Assembly (NCBI GenBank): GCA_030041275.1
Contig: JASHOE010000041.1
Coordinates: forward strand, 1 to 64,000
Source of the DNA: Streptosporangiaceae bacterium
GTDB lineage: Bacteria; Actinomycetota; Actinomycetes; Streptosporangiales; Streptosporangiaceae
DNA length: 64,000 bases
Direction: 5' to 3'
Both the position numbers and the translations under genes were made by a program. Positions 53,344-61,925 of the stretch are shown piece by piece; positions within the stretch are counted from its first letter, which is position 1, and each line of letters opens with the position of its first letter. Below the pieces are notes generated by a model. It did not search any database. It saw only the letters and a list, made by a program, of their open reading frames with translations, and was not told the origin of the DNA.

Positions 53344-53931
53344 TCAGTACCCGCTCCCGCCCGAGCCCGGAGCGGACCCGCCGCTGTGCTTGGCGGTGCC
53401 GGCGGCGGTGACTTCGTGCCACACCCCGCCGTTCACGTTCAGCCCGTTGCCGTTGGCCTGCTTGGGAGCCGTGTCGCCGACGAAGGTGTAGAGCGGATGG
53501 CCCTTGTAGGTTGCCTGGACCGAACCGTTGGCGCGCTTGATCGTGCCGAACTTGGCCTTGAATCCTGATGCGGTCGCCGGGCCCTTCACTGGGGGCCAGG
53601 TCTGCGCGCATGCGCCGTTGCACTTGGACATAGTGGCGCTGTCGGGGGCGAACGAGTACAGCGTGAACCCCTTGGCGTTGGTCAGTACCGTCACGCCGCC
53701 GACCTTGGCAGTCTTGATGCTGGTGGTCTTCGGCATGCTCACGACCGCCACGGTATGAACGCTGCTGGCTGACGCGGCGGTCGGGGCTGCCGCGGCCGAG
53801 CTAACCGACGCGGCCGCCGCCGCTGCCGCGAGCGCCGGCACCGCCAGGACTAGTCGGATACGGCCGGGACGGCGGTCGGTGCGCTTGACGGTATCGCCGT
53901 GGCCATGGCGAAGGATTTTTCGCATTGTCAT
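53344..53931 (-). CDS. Secreted COG4315-type repeat protein
   Basis: 195 residues with a basic N-terminus and a long hydrophobic signal (LVLAVPALAAAAAAA). The mature part has two copies of the family unit: VLTNAKGFTLYSFAPDSA and ATYKGHPLYTFVGDTAP, with CNGACAQTWPPVKG between them. This is the secreted repeat family of unknown function found in many actinobacteria, often as lipoproteins; here no lipobox is seen. The ATG lies 6 nt after AAGGGGG. The tail is Gly/Ser-rich. Confidence 0.85.
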   Translation of the reverse strand: MTMRKILRHGHGDTVKRTDRRPGRIRLVLAVPALAAAAAAASVSSAAAAPTAASASSVHTVAVVSMPKTTSIKTAKVGGVTVLTNAKGFTLYSFAPDSATMSKCNGACAQTWPPVKGPATASGFKAKFGTIKRANGSVQATYKGHPLYTFVGDTAPKQANGNGLNVNGGVWHEVTAAGTAKHSGGSAPGSGGSGY

Positions 53932-54221
53932 GACATCCCCCTTGTGTCGGGTGTCGGGTGTCGGGAGGCCAGACATGCCGTCTGCGGTGCGCCTGGCCCA
54001 CGCGACCTGCGGCATCCTGCGGCACCGCACATTTCTCAGCCGGGGCGGACACATGCTTATCCCTTGCCACGCATTCGGGTTCGGTAACGTTCAACAGCCT
54101 GGTCGGAATGCTGGCCGACCCGCAGTGAGCATGGCGCGGAGCCGGATGGGACGTCACTCTCCTGGACCCGTGGCACCATCGGGTTGTCTGCCATCACGTG
54201 TCCTGCCAAGGAGCCGCGCCA

Positions 54222-55253
54222 ATGACCCAACCGGAGTCAACGCCAGACCAGGCACCGTCGCCGGCCAGCAGGCACGAAGCGGCCGGGCGGGAGGACACGT
54301 TCGTCGCCCACGCCTACCCCGAACAGCTTGTCGACCTGGGCGAGGTCCGCCTCAACTACGCCACTGTCGGCGACCCATCACTACCACCGTTGCTGCTCAT
54401 TCCTGGCCAGACCGAATCGTGGTGGGGTTACGAGTCCGCTATGGCCCTGCTTTCCGAACAGTTCTGCTGTTACGCCGTCGACTTGCGCGGGCAGGGCCGC
54501 TCGAGCTGGACGCCGGGTCGCTACAGCCTCGACAACATCGGCAACGACCTGGTCCGTTTCATCGACACGGTCATCGGCCGGCCCACCCTGGTCGGCGGGC
54601 TGTCTTCTGGTGGAGTCCTTGCGGCGTGGCTCTCCGCCTACGCCCGACCCGGTCAGATCATCGCCGCGGTGTGGGAGGACCCGCCGCTGTTCTCCTCTGA
54701 GCTGACCCCCGCCTACGGTCCCGCAATGCGGCAATGCATCGGGCCGCTGTGGGCGCTGTACGCAAAATGGCTCGGCGATCAATGGTCCATTGGTGACTGG
54801 GAAGGTCTCCTGCGCGCCGCGCCGAGCGAGCTGCCTGGCTGGGCGGCCGGGCTCTTCGGCCGCGGCAGCAACGCTGCGACAGGCCCGCCCCAGAACCTGC
54901 GTGAATATGACCCGGAGTGGGCGCGGGCCTTTTGGACCGGCACCGTCACTGCCAACTGCGACCACGCCCGCATGATCGCGGCCGACCGCGTGCCGGTCCT
55001 GTTCACTCACCACTTCCGGATGATCGACGCCGACACCGGCAATCTGATCGGTGCCATCTCCGACGAGCAGGCCAAGCACGTGCGGCGGCTGGTCACCGAA
55101 AGCGGCCAGCCATGCGAGTACCGCTCGTTCCCTGATAAACCCCACGCGCTGCACCAGGCGGATCCGCAGCTGTATGCCCGGACCGTCGGTGAATGGGCAA
55201 CATCGATGCTCACCAGCAGAGTCGAGGGGAATCACACCGGTGCCATTCGTTGA
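54222..55253 (+). CDS. Alpha/beta-hydrolase fold protein
   Basis: 343 residues: LLLIPGQTESWWGYESAM (oxyanion strand), YAVDLRGQGRSSW, nucleophile elbow GGLSSGG, acid region VPVLFTHHFRMID and the late His in FPDKPHALHQAD. An insertion of about 70 residues forms the lid. Start: ATG 8 nt after AAGGAG, in preference to an upstream GTG. The end overlaps the next gene by 14 nt, so hydrolase and flavin monooxygenase are coupled and probably act on one aromatic or ester substrate. Confidence 0.82.
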   Translation: MTQPESTPDQAPSPASRHEAAGREDTFVAHAYPEQLVDLGEVRLNYATVGDPSLPPLLLIPGQTESWWGYESAMALLSEQFCCYAVDLRGQGRSSWTPGRYSLDNIGNDLVRFIDTVIGRPTLVGGLSSGGVLAAWLSAYARPGQIIAAVWEDPPLFSSELTPAYGPAMRQCIGPLWALYAKWLGDQWSIGDWEGLLRAAPSELPGWAAGLFGRGSNAATGPPQNLREYDPEWARAFWTGTVTANCDHARMIAADRVPVLFTHHFRMIDADTGNLIGAISDEQAKHVRRLVTESGQPCEYRSFPDKPHALHQADPQLYARTVGEWATSMLTSRVEGNHTGAIR

Positions 55254-56886
55254 GGCGCTCCCGGAATACAGCCCCGTCCTCATCGTCGGCGGCGGACCGG
55301 TCGGTCTGGCCTGCGCCGCGGAGTTGGCCTACCACGGCGTTGCAAGCCTGGTGCTCGAACGCCGACCGGAGGTCTCGCACTTGCGGCCGAGAGCCAAGAC
55401 GACATCGGCGCGGACGATGGAACTCTTTCGCCGCTTGGGCATCGCCGAACAGATCCGGCGCCGCGCCGGGCTCCCGGTCGAATGGTCGAACACGGCCGTG
55501 TTCTGCACGGCGTTGACGGGCCGGGAGATCACCCGAATCTCCGGCTGCTTCGGCCTCGATCTGACCGGCTCGCAACTGGTCGCAGAAGCCGGGCAGCAAG
55601 TCGCCCAGCCGATCGTCGAAGAAGTCCTACGCGAGAGCCTGAACGCCTCCGATCTGGCCGGGCTGGCGCTCGGGGTGCAAGGAGTCGGCGTCGGTCAAGG
55701 CGACGACGGGGCCTGGGTCGATGTCGTCGACCGGACCGGCGTACGTCGCCGCGTCATCGCCGACTGGGTCATCGGCTGTGAAGGCGCGCGCAGCATCGTC
55801 AGGGAAGCTCTCCAATCGAACTACGACGTCGTCGACGGAGGCCGGCCCAACTTCAGCATCGTCTTCCGGGCACCCGGCCTTGCCGACCAAGTACCGCACG
55901 GACCGGCGGTACACTACTGGATCCTCGCCGCAGTTCAGCCTGGTTTGATGGGGCGGTTTGACCTCGTCGACCTGTGGTGGTGCAGTGCGAACGGTGTCGA
56001 CCCCGAGACGCAGCATGCGGACCCGCAGAAGATAGTCCGCAACCTGGTCGGAGCCGACGTGGCGGTCAAGATCCTCTCCACCGACGCCTGGCAGGCGCGC
56101 GTCGCGCTCGCCGACCACTGGGGGACCGGGCGCCTTTTTATCGCCGGCGACGCAGCTCACCAAAATCCGCCCTGGGGTGGGCACGGGTTCAATACCGGAG
56201 TCGGCGACGCCGTCAATCTGGGCTGGAAACTCGCCGCGGTCATCAACGGCTGGGCGCCGCCTGACCTCCTGGACAGCTACGAGCTCGAACGGAGACCCGT
56301 CGCTCAGCAGACCATCGACGAGGCCGTGGGCAACATGTCGAACCTGGCGCCAGAGCTAGCGACCGTGTGGCAAGCCGACAGCGATGAACAGTTCGAGGCG
56401 ACCCGACAGGCCGCCGCCGACGCCATTCGACGAACCAAGGACAGCGAGTTCCACAGCCTGGGACTCACCCTTGGCTACCGCTACGACAACTCGCCCATCA
56501 TCATCGGGGCGGCATCTGCACCGCCAGCAGCCAACGACACCTACGTCCCGAACGCGGCGCCCGGCGGCCGGCTGCCCCACTTCCAGTTGCGCGGCGAGTC
56601 CTTGTACGACCGACTCGGACGAGATTTCTCGCTCGTCGGCGACCTGACGCTGCCCGCTGCTGGCTCCCTCGCCAGAGCCGCCGCGGCCCTGCGCGTGCCG
56701 ATGGAGACTGTCGCCATCGACGCACCCGACTGCGCGGCGCACTTCGACGCCGGACTTGTTCTGGTGAGACCCGACCAGCACGTGGCGTGGCGGGGAGACC
56801 GCGTTGATGATCCAGCGCAGATCCTGCGGACCGCGACCGGCCGAGCGCACGGCAGAGCGCAGTCTGCGTCGCCGATAAGCCGGTGA
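55240..56886 (+). CDS. FAD-dependent aromatic monooxygenase (PheA/TfdB class)
   Basis: 548 residues of the p-hydroxybenzoate-hydroxylase fold: VLIVGGGPVGLACAAEL for the ADP moiety, DWVIGCEGARSIVRE (DG-type motif), and RLFIAGDAAHQNPPWGGHG plus NTGVGDAVNLGWKLAAV for the flavin ribityl. The C-terminal thioredoxin-like domain of phenol hydroxylases is present in part (DCAAHFDAGLVLVRPDQHV). It hydroxylates an aromatic ring or polyketide using NAD(P)H and O2. GTG start behind GAGGGGA, overlapping the hydrolase gene. Confidence 0.88.
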   Translation: MPFVEALPEYSPVLIVGGGPVGLACAAELAYHGVASLVLERRPEVSHLRPRAKTTSARTMELFRRLGIAEQIRRRAGLPVEWSNTAVFCTALTGREITRISGCFGLDLTGSQLVAEAGQQVAQPIVEEVLRESLNASDLAGLALGVQGVGVGQGDDGAWVDVVDRTGVRRRVIADWVIGCEGARSIVREALQSNYDVVDGGRPNFSIVFRAPGLADQVPHGPAVHYWILAAVQPGLMGRFDLVDLWWCSANGVDPETQHADPQKIVRNLVGADVAVKILSTDAWQARVALADHWGTGRLFIAGDAAHQNPPWGGHGFNTGVGDAVNLGWKLAAVINGWAPPDLLDSYELERRPVAQQTIDEAVGNMSNLAPELATVWQADSDEQFEATRQAAADAIRRTKDSEFHSLGLTLGYRYDNSPIIIGAASAPPAANDTYVPNAAPGGRLPHFQLRGESLYDRLGRDFSLVGDLTLPAAGSLARAAAALRVPMETVAIDAPDCAAHFDAGLVLVRPDQHVAWRGDRVDDPAQILRTATGRAHGRAQSASPISR

Positions 56887-57044
56887 GCTCCGCTGCGGGC
56901 GTGCAGCCGTGACCGCGCCGGTGCCCGCCGGGCGCACCCTCATGGACGGCGTGTCCGCGCCGACCGTGGCGTTCGGTCAGGGCGGACAGCCGACGGAAAT
57001 CACCGCCTTGGCAGCGGGCGCGGATGTGGTCTCTCTGTCATTGT

Positions 57045-57064
57045 TACTTGAGGATTAGCAAGTA
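57045..57064. promoter_or_regulatory. Dyad TACTTG-N8-CAAGTA upstream of efflux gene
   Basis: A perfect 6-bp inverted repeat 31 bp before the transporter start, followed by a second palindrome CTGAGG-CCTCAG (57065-57076). The pair suggests a repressor site controlling the efflux pump, possibly by the ArsR protein encoded downstream. Confidence 0.45.
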
Positions 57065-57095
57065 CTGAGGCCTCAGGTGGGGAGAATGTCCGCCC

Positions 57096-58919
57096 ATGAC
57101 GGTTAGTTCTGATGTGGCGGGCGCGCCAGTACAGGCGGGCCGCGCGCTCGGACCGCGTTACAAGTGGATCGCGCTGTCTAACACGACGCTTGGCATGCTG
57201 ATGGCGACGATCAACCAGTCGATTGTGCTGATCGCCTTGCCTGACGTCTTCCGCGGCATCGGGCTGAATCCGCTGACCCCAGGCAACACCAGCTACCTGC
57301 TGTGGATGTTCATGGGGTTCCTGGTGGTGTCCGCAGTGCTCGTGGTGTCGTTCGGCCGGCTTGGCGACATGTTCGGCCGGGTGCGCATGTACACGCTGGG
57401 CTTTGCGGTCTTCAGCGTGGCCTCGATCTTCCTGACCGTGACGTGGATGCACGGTGCCGCGGGGGCGATGTGGCTCATCGTCTGGCGAGTCGTGCAGGGC
57501 ATCGGCGGCGCGTTCTTGTTCGCCAACGCCGCCGCCATCGTGACGGACGCGTTTCCGGCTAGCCAGCGTGGTACCGCCCTCAGCGTGAACTCGATCGCGG
57601 CTATCGGCGGGTCGTTCATCGGTCTCATCCTCGGCGGCGCCCTCGCCCCGGTGAACTGGCACCTGATCTTCCTCGTGTCGGCGCCGATCGGGGTGTTCGG
57701 GACAGTGTGGGCGTACTTCATGCTGCACGACATCGGGGTACGGAAGCACGCCCAGATGGACTGGTGGGGCAACTTGCTGTTCGCTGCCGGGCTGATCGCC
57801 ATCCTGGTCGGCATCACCTACGGCCTGCTGCCTTACGGCGGGCATCCGATGGGCTGGACCAACCCCTGGGTACTCACCGCGCTATTCGGCGGCCTCGCGC
57901 TGCTGGTCGCCTTCGTGTACCTCGAGACCAAAGTCCCCGAGCCGCTGTTCCGTATATCGCTGTTTCGGATCAGGGCGTTCGCAGCCGGGAACATCGCGAG
58001 CCTGATGCTGGCGATGGGCCGCGGCGGCATGCAGTTCATGCTGATCATCTGGCTGCAAGGCATCTGGCTGCCGCTGCACGGCTACAGCTACAGCCAGACC
58101 CCGCTGTGGGCCGGCATCTATCTGGTGCCCTTGACGACCGGCTTTCTCGTTGCCGCTCCGCTGTCCGGAATACTGTCCGACAAGTTCGGCCCGAAGGCGT
58201 TCACCGTGGGCGGTGCGCTGTTGACGGGAGCGACGTTTCTCACGCTGATATTCGTGCCCGTGGACTTCGCCTACTGGCAGTTCGCCATCGTCATCGCCTT
58301 CAATGGCTTCGGCTCCGGCCTGTTCGTGTCGCCGAACTGGGCGGAGATGATGAACTCGGTCCCGCCCGACAGACGCGGGGCTGCAAGCGGAATGATCGCC
58401 ACCTTCCAGAACTCCGCGTTCGTGCTATCGATCGGCATCTTCTTCACCCTGATGGTGGCTGGCCTGTCGAGTAAGCTTCCGGCGGCCATGTACGGCGGAC
58501 TGACCGCGCAGGGCGTCCCGGCGGCGGCGGCCGCGCCGATCTCGCACCTTCCCCCGATCGGTGTGCTCTTCGCCTCCTTCCTCGGCTACAACCCGATGCG
58601 CCAGCTACTCGGCTCGCTGCTGCATCATCTGCCTCCGGCTCACGCGGCCTACGTGGCCGGGCGGGAGTTTTTCCCGCACCTGATCACGGCGCCGTTCCAC
58701 AGCGGTCTCGGTGTGGCCTTCGGGTTCGCTATCGCAGCCAACCTCATCGCGGCTTCCGCCGCGGCGCTGACGGGTCGGCGTACGCCGATGGCTGGCGCGC
58801 GCGAGTCACTGGGTTATGAACTGGCCGCCGTCGCCGCCGAAGGCGGCTTCGAGCCCGGCGAACTCGTCGTCCCCGGCGTCCAGGAAGAGAGCACAGAGCC
58901 GCCCGAGCAGCCCGACTAG
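57096..58919 (+). CDS. DHA2-family MFS transporter
   Basis: 607 residues, about 14 TM helices. TM1 carries LGMLMATINQSIVLIALP, motif A FGRLGDMFGRVRMY, motif B VWRVVQGIGGAFLFANAA and motif C near GGSFIGLILGGAL. These fit proton-driven drug exporters of the EmrB/QacA group. A 60-residue acidic cytosolic tail (VPGVQEESTEPPEQPD) ends it. Upstream dyads suggest repressor control. The substrate is unknown. Confidence 0.88.
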   Translation: MTVSSDVAGAPVQAGRALGPRYKWIALSNTTLGMLMATINQSIVLIALPDVFRGIGLNPLTPGNTSYLLWMFMGFLVVSAVLVVSFGRLGDMFGRVRMYTLGFAVFSVASIFLTVTWMHGAAGAMWLIVWRVVQGIGGAFLFANAAAIVTDAFPASQRGTALSVNSIAAIGGSFIGLILGGALAPVNWHLIFLVSAPIGVFGTVWAYFMLHDIGVRKHAQMDWWGNLLFAAGLIAILVGITYGLLPYGGHPMGWTNPWVLTALFGGLALLVAFVYLETKVPEPLFRISLFRIRAFAAGNIASLMLAMGRGGMQFMLIIWLQGIWLPLHGYSYSQTPLWAGIYLVPLTTGFLVAAPLSGILSDKFGPKAFTVGGALLTGATFLTLIFVPVDFAYWQFAIVIAFNGFGSGLFVSPNWAEMMNSVPPDRRGAASGMIATFQNSAFVLSIGIFFTLMVAGLSSKLPAAMYGGLTAQGVPAAAAAPISHLPPIGVLFASFLGYNPMRQLLGSLLHHLPPAHAAYVAGREFFPHLITAPFHSGLGVAFGFAIAANLIAASAAALTGRRTPMAGARESLGYELAAVAAEGGFEPGELVVPGVQEESTEPPEQPD

Positions 58920-58934
58920 AACCAGCGCTGGTTC
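58919..58934. terminator. 16-bp perfect palindrome after the MFS gene
   Basis: GAACCAGC-GCTGGTTC begins on the last base of the stop codon. It can fold into a 6-bp stem with a GCGC loop. It may be a terminator or a protein site for the gene that follows. Confidence 0.45.
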
Positions 58935-59011
58935 CTGCGCTCCTTGCAAGCCGGGTACAGCCGCCGCACGGCGCAGCTGTACATATGTTGATATCGGAAT
59001 ATGATGGCCGG

Positions 59012-59434
59012 GTGGCGCGGGCCTCCACGACGTCGGACGTCTTCAACGCGATTGCCGAGGTTGGTCGTCGGCAAATCCTGGACGTGCTGATGACGGGCGA
59101 GAAGGCGGTTGGGGCCATCGTGGACGACGTTTCGATGTCCCAGCCCCAGGTTTCCAAGCACTTGCGGGTGCTCACCGAGGTCGGACTGGTCAGGTGCCGC
59201 GCGGACGGGCGCCGTCGGCTGTACCGCGCCGAACCCGCGCGCCTGCGACCGCTGCACGACTGGCTCGCTCAGTACGAACAGGCGTGGAATGCGCGGCTAG
59301 ATCGGATCGACGACCTCCTTCACGAACTACAAAACGGAGAGCGCAGTGACACCTCATCGGCACGGTTCGGCACGGATCGAGTTCCCGACCGAGCTCGAGA
59401 TTCTCATGACGCGAGAGTTCGACGCTCCTATTGA
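59012..59434 (+). CDS. ArsR-family regulator
   Basis: About 140 residues with the ArsR winged helix: TTSDVFNAIAEVGRRQILDVL, SMSQPQVSKHLRVLTEVGLV and RCRADGRRRLYRAEP. No metal-binding Cys cluster is present, as in the subgroup paired with SRPBCC/AHSA1 proteins. The GTG sits 7 nt after TATGAT, a good -10 box, so a leaderless transcript is likely; an ATG 27 nt upstream is the alternative. The last 35 residues overlap the next gene by 89 nt and look non-family, so the true end may differ. Confidence 0.8.
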   Translation: MARASTTSDVFNAIAEVGRRQILDVLMTGEKAVGAIVDDVSMSQPQVSKHLRVLTEVGLVRCRADGRRRLYRAEPARLRPLHDWLAQYEQAWNARLDRIDDLLHELQNGERSDTSSARFGTDRVPDRARDSHDARVRRSY

Positions 59435-59825
59435 GCTCGTCTTCGACGTACTCACGAAGCCCGAGTATGTGAGCAAATGGGGCGCCACACCCCCGGACCA
59501 GATGAAGGAGTGCTCGATCGACCTGCGCGTCGGAGGAACCTACCATTCCGTATTCGTGACGGAGGACGGAACGGAGTGCTCGTTTCGCGGAACTTACCTG
59601 GAGGTCGAGCCGCCGATCCGGACTGTAGAGACGTGGCTGTTCGAGGGCTGGCCGGATGCGGAGGCGGTCGAGACCATGCAGTTGCACGAAGCTGACGGAG
59701 TGACGACGCTGACGATCAGGCTCGCCTTCCGCGATAAGGCTGGCCGTGACCACATGACCAGGTTCGACGGCCAGCAGGACAGCTTTGACGGGATGGAAGA
59801 AATCCTGAGATCGCTCCTCGCCTGA
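59346..59825 (+). CDS. SRPBCC/AHSA1-like protein
   Basis: 159 residues of the START-like fold: IEFPTELEILMTREFDAPIEL, VFDVLTKPEYVSKWG, VGGTYHSVFVTEDGTE, SFRGTYLEVEPP and MTRFDGQQDSFDGMEEIL. Proteins of this kind bind hydrophobic ligands and are very often paired with an ArsR regulator, as here. GTG start with GGAG 7 nt upstream. Ligand unknown. Confidence 0.88.
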   Translation: MTPHRHGSARIEFPTELEILMTREFDAPIELVFDVLTKPEYVSKWGATPPDQMKECSIDLRVGGTYHSVFVTEDGTECSFRGTYLEVEPPIRTVETWLFEGWPDAEAVETMQLHEADGVTTLTIRLAFRDKAGRDHMTRFDGQQDSFDGMEEILRSLLA

Positions 59826-59935
59826 AGGGCGTTCCGCGTTGAGTTTGGGAGCTGCTAGCTAAGGCAGATCTGGAGGTCGGGTGCGGTCCACTGGCAGCCG
59901 GCTGACGGTTGGGGCCGAGGTGGCAGGATGCGAGC

Positions 59936-60946
59936 GTGGTGCGCTTTCCGGATCTGCTCAGGCCGGGCGACAGGATCGGCGTGACAGCTCCGTCAGCAGG
60001 CGTTGAAGGGCCGGCGGCGGAGCGGATCGCATTCTGCGTTGCCTGGCTGCGCGCGGCGGGCTATGAGGTCGTGGTCGGCGAGTGCATGGACGGGACCGGA
60101 ATCACCTCGGCGCCGGCAGTCAACCGCGCGGCCGAGCTCACCGGGATGATCTGCGACCCCGCGATCCGGTGTGTCATCCCGCCCTGGGGCGGGGAGACCG
60201 CGATCGATCTGGTGGACCTGCTTGACTGGGACGTCCTTGCCGCGGCCAAGCCAACCTGGCTGGTTGGATTCTCCGATCTGTCCACGATCCTGCTGCCGAT
60301 CACCACGCGGCTGGACTGGGCCACCCTGCACGGCGACAATCTCGCCGATACGCCGTACGGGACGCCGGAGGGGTTGCTGGGCTGGCTCGACATTGCTTCC
60401 GGAGCAGGTCCCCATGTGCAGCGTGACTCGGGCATGGTCGCTGACTGGTGGCGTTTCCAGGAGGACACGCGGGCCACTGCGTGGAAGCGCGTCAGGGACG
60501 GGAGGTGGAGCCTGCACGGTGCGGACTCGGTTCACCTCACCGGCCGACTGATCGGCGGCTGCGTGGAGACGCTGTGCAATCTGGCCGGTACACCCTTTGG
60601 CGACGTGGCCGCATTCGGCCGCACGTACGCCGACGACGGCCTGATCGTCTATCTCGAGGCCGCTGGCGACGAAGCAGCCACGATCTGCCGCAATGTGCAC
60701 GGCCTTCGCCTGGCCGGCTGGTTCGACCATGCGCGGGCAGTGCTGATTGGCCGCACGAGCGCGCCGGATAGCCCGAAGCTAACCCAGCGAGAGGCCGTCC
60801 TCGATGCGCTGGCACCGCTCGGGGTGCCCATCATCTTCGATCTTGAGATCGGTCACGTTCCTCCGCACCTGCCGCTGGTCAACGGGGCGCTAGCGACCAT
60901 CACCGTCGAGGCAGACACCCACCAGATCGTTCAGGAGTTCCGGTAG
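59936..60946 (+). CDS. LD-carboxypeptidase/MccF-like S66 peptidase
   Basis: 336 residues of peptidase family S66: RPGDRIGVTAPSAG at the start, nucleophile loop VGFSDLSTI (Ser about 113), LIGGCVETLCNLAGT, Glu in YLEAAGDEA and His in IGHVPPHLP. Members cut LD bonds in peptidoglycan tetrapeptides or, as MccF, hydrolyse peptide-nucleotide antibiotics. The GTG has AGGA 8 nt upstream; a TTG 27 nt before is unlikely. The stop lies inside a 17-bp tandem duplication. Confidence 0.88.
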   Translation: MVRFPDLLRPGDRIGVTAPSAGVEGPAAERIAFCVAWLRAAGYEVVVGECMDGTGITSAPAVNRAAELTGMICDPAIRCVIPPWGGETAIDLVDLLDWDVLAAAKPTWLVGFSDLSTILLPITTRLDWATLHGDNLADTPYGTPEGLLGWLDIASGAGPHVQRDSGMVADWWRFQEDTRATAWKRVRDGRWSLHGADSVHLTGRLIGGCVETLCNLAGTPFGDVAAFGRTYADDGLIVYLEAAGDEAATICRNVHGLRLAGWFDHARAVLIGRTSAPDSPKLTQREAVLDALAPLGVPIIFDLEIGHVPPHLPLVNGALATITVEADTHQIVQEFR

Positions 60947-60970
60947 GAATCAAGTTCCGGTAGGAATCAA
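60937..60970. repeat. 17-bp tandem duplication across the S66 stop codon
   Basis: GTTCCGGTAGGAATCAA occurs twice back to back (60937-60953, 60954-60970). The first copy contains the last codons and TAG of the peptidase gene. Confidence 0.95.
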
Positions 60971-61084
60971 CGGACCGCCGAAGCCGGATCTGCGCGGCAG
61001 GTTCGCAACTCATGCGCCGCTATGGCGCGGTCGCAGCTGGGCGTATTTCGCCTCCACGGAGATCGACTGGTGCTGCCAGCACGG

Positions 61085-61783
61085 TCAACCGCGCCCCGCG
61101 CCGCGGCTGCGAACGGCTGTCAGCCAGGCTTCCTCGGCCGCCACGACGCGAAACCAGGCCTCGAGGTCGGCAGCCATGTCCACGGACGCCGAATCCAGCA
61201 GCCACTGAACCTGCAGGCCGTCCATCACTGCGAGGGTGGAGCGGGCGGCTACGACCGGATCAACGCCCGGCCTGAGCTCGCGGGTGCGGGCCATCTGCTG
61301 GAATGCGTCCAGCATGACCGACCGTAGCCAGGCATACCGGTCGGCGAAGTACCGGTGTGCAGGATGGTCGGGCGCGGTAGCTTCTGCTGACAGCACGCAG
61401 TACAGCTCGACCACGCCGCGGTGGGTCATGTTGAACCGCGCTACCTCCACCGTGGCGAGCAGTGTCTGGATGCTGCCCTCCTCCGGGTAGTGCGGCTTGG
61501 ACAAGTCGTCGCGATGCCGCAGCACGGCTGTCAGCAGCGCGTCCTTGCTCTCGAAGTGGTGCAGTAGGCCGGCCTGGCTCATGCCGACCGTCTCGGCGAT
61601 CTCCCTGATCGATCCGGCCCGGTAGCCGGACCGGCCGAACACCGCGAGCGCGGCGTCCAGGATGTCTCGCTGCCGGGCGGCTGTCTTACGGTACGGGCCG
61701 CGACGGGACGGCGCCGGCCGACTCCCGTCGCCATTCCCCACGGGTGCGCCAACGTCGGCGCCCGCGACCCGGCTTCCCGGCAT
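61085..61783 (-). CDS. TetR-family regulator
   Basis: 232 residues. The HTH is preceded by the basic GPYRKTAARQRDILDAAL; SIREIAETVGMSQAGLLHHF is the recognition region, and the C-terminal half has VARFNMTHRGVVELYCVLSA. Start: ATG with GGGAGG 6 nt upstream; the longer frame adds 14 residues without support. It is divergent from a peptide-type ABC importer and a dyad lies in the gap, so it probably controls that importer. Confidence 0.85.
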   Translation of the reverse strand: MPGSRVAGADVGAPVGNGDGSRPAPSRRGPYRKTAARQRDILDAALAVFGRSGYRAGSIREIAETVGMSQAGLLHHFESKDALLTAVLRHRDDLSKPHYPEEGSIQTLLATVEVARFNMTHRGVVELYCVLSAEATAPDHPAHRYFADRYAWLRSVMLDAFQQMARTRELRPGVDPVVAARSTLAVMDGLQVQWLLDSASVDMAADLEAWFRVVAAEEAWLTAVRSRGAGRG

Positions 61784-61849
61784 GCCAGCCTCCCGGCCAA
61801 TGACCAGCGGCACGGATCGTGACAAAACCGTGTCCGCGAAATTCTAGTG

Positions 61850-61859
61850 ACCGCTCGGT
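61850..61859. promoter_or_regulatory. ACCG-CT-CGGT dyad, candidate TetR operator
   Basis: A short perfect dyad in the divergent gap between the TetR gene and the binding-protein gene, flanked by CTAG on both sides. ACCGnnCGGT cores are frequent in TetR operators of actinobacteria. Confidence 0.5.
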
Positions 61860-61925
61860 TTTCGATGCTAGCTTCTTCGATCGAGCGGCCGAGCGCTGCC
61901 GCACGAGGCTAATACGGGAGTCGAT

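Noticed and set aside
57000..57845. Leftward 281-codon frame rich in His, Asp and Pro
   Set aside because: It is antisense to a clear MFS transporter and shows the composition expected of a shadow frame.
55240..58919. Biosynthetic gene cluster built around the monooxygenase, hydrolase and exporter
   Set aside because: No polyketide, peptide or terpene synthase is present; three tailoring-type genes are not enough.
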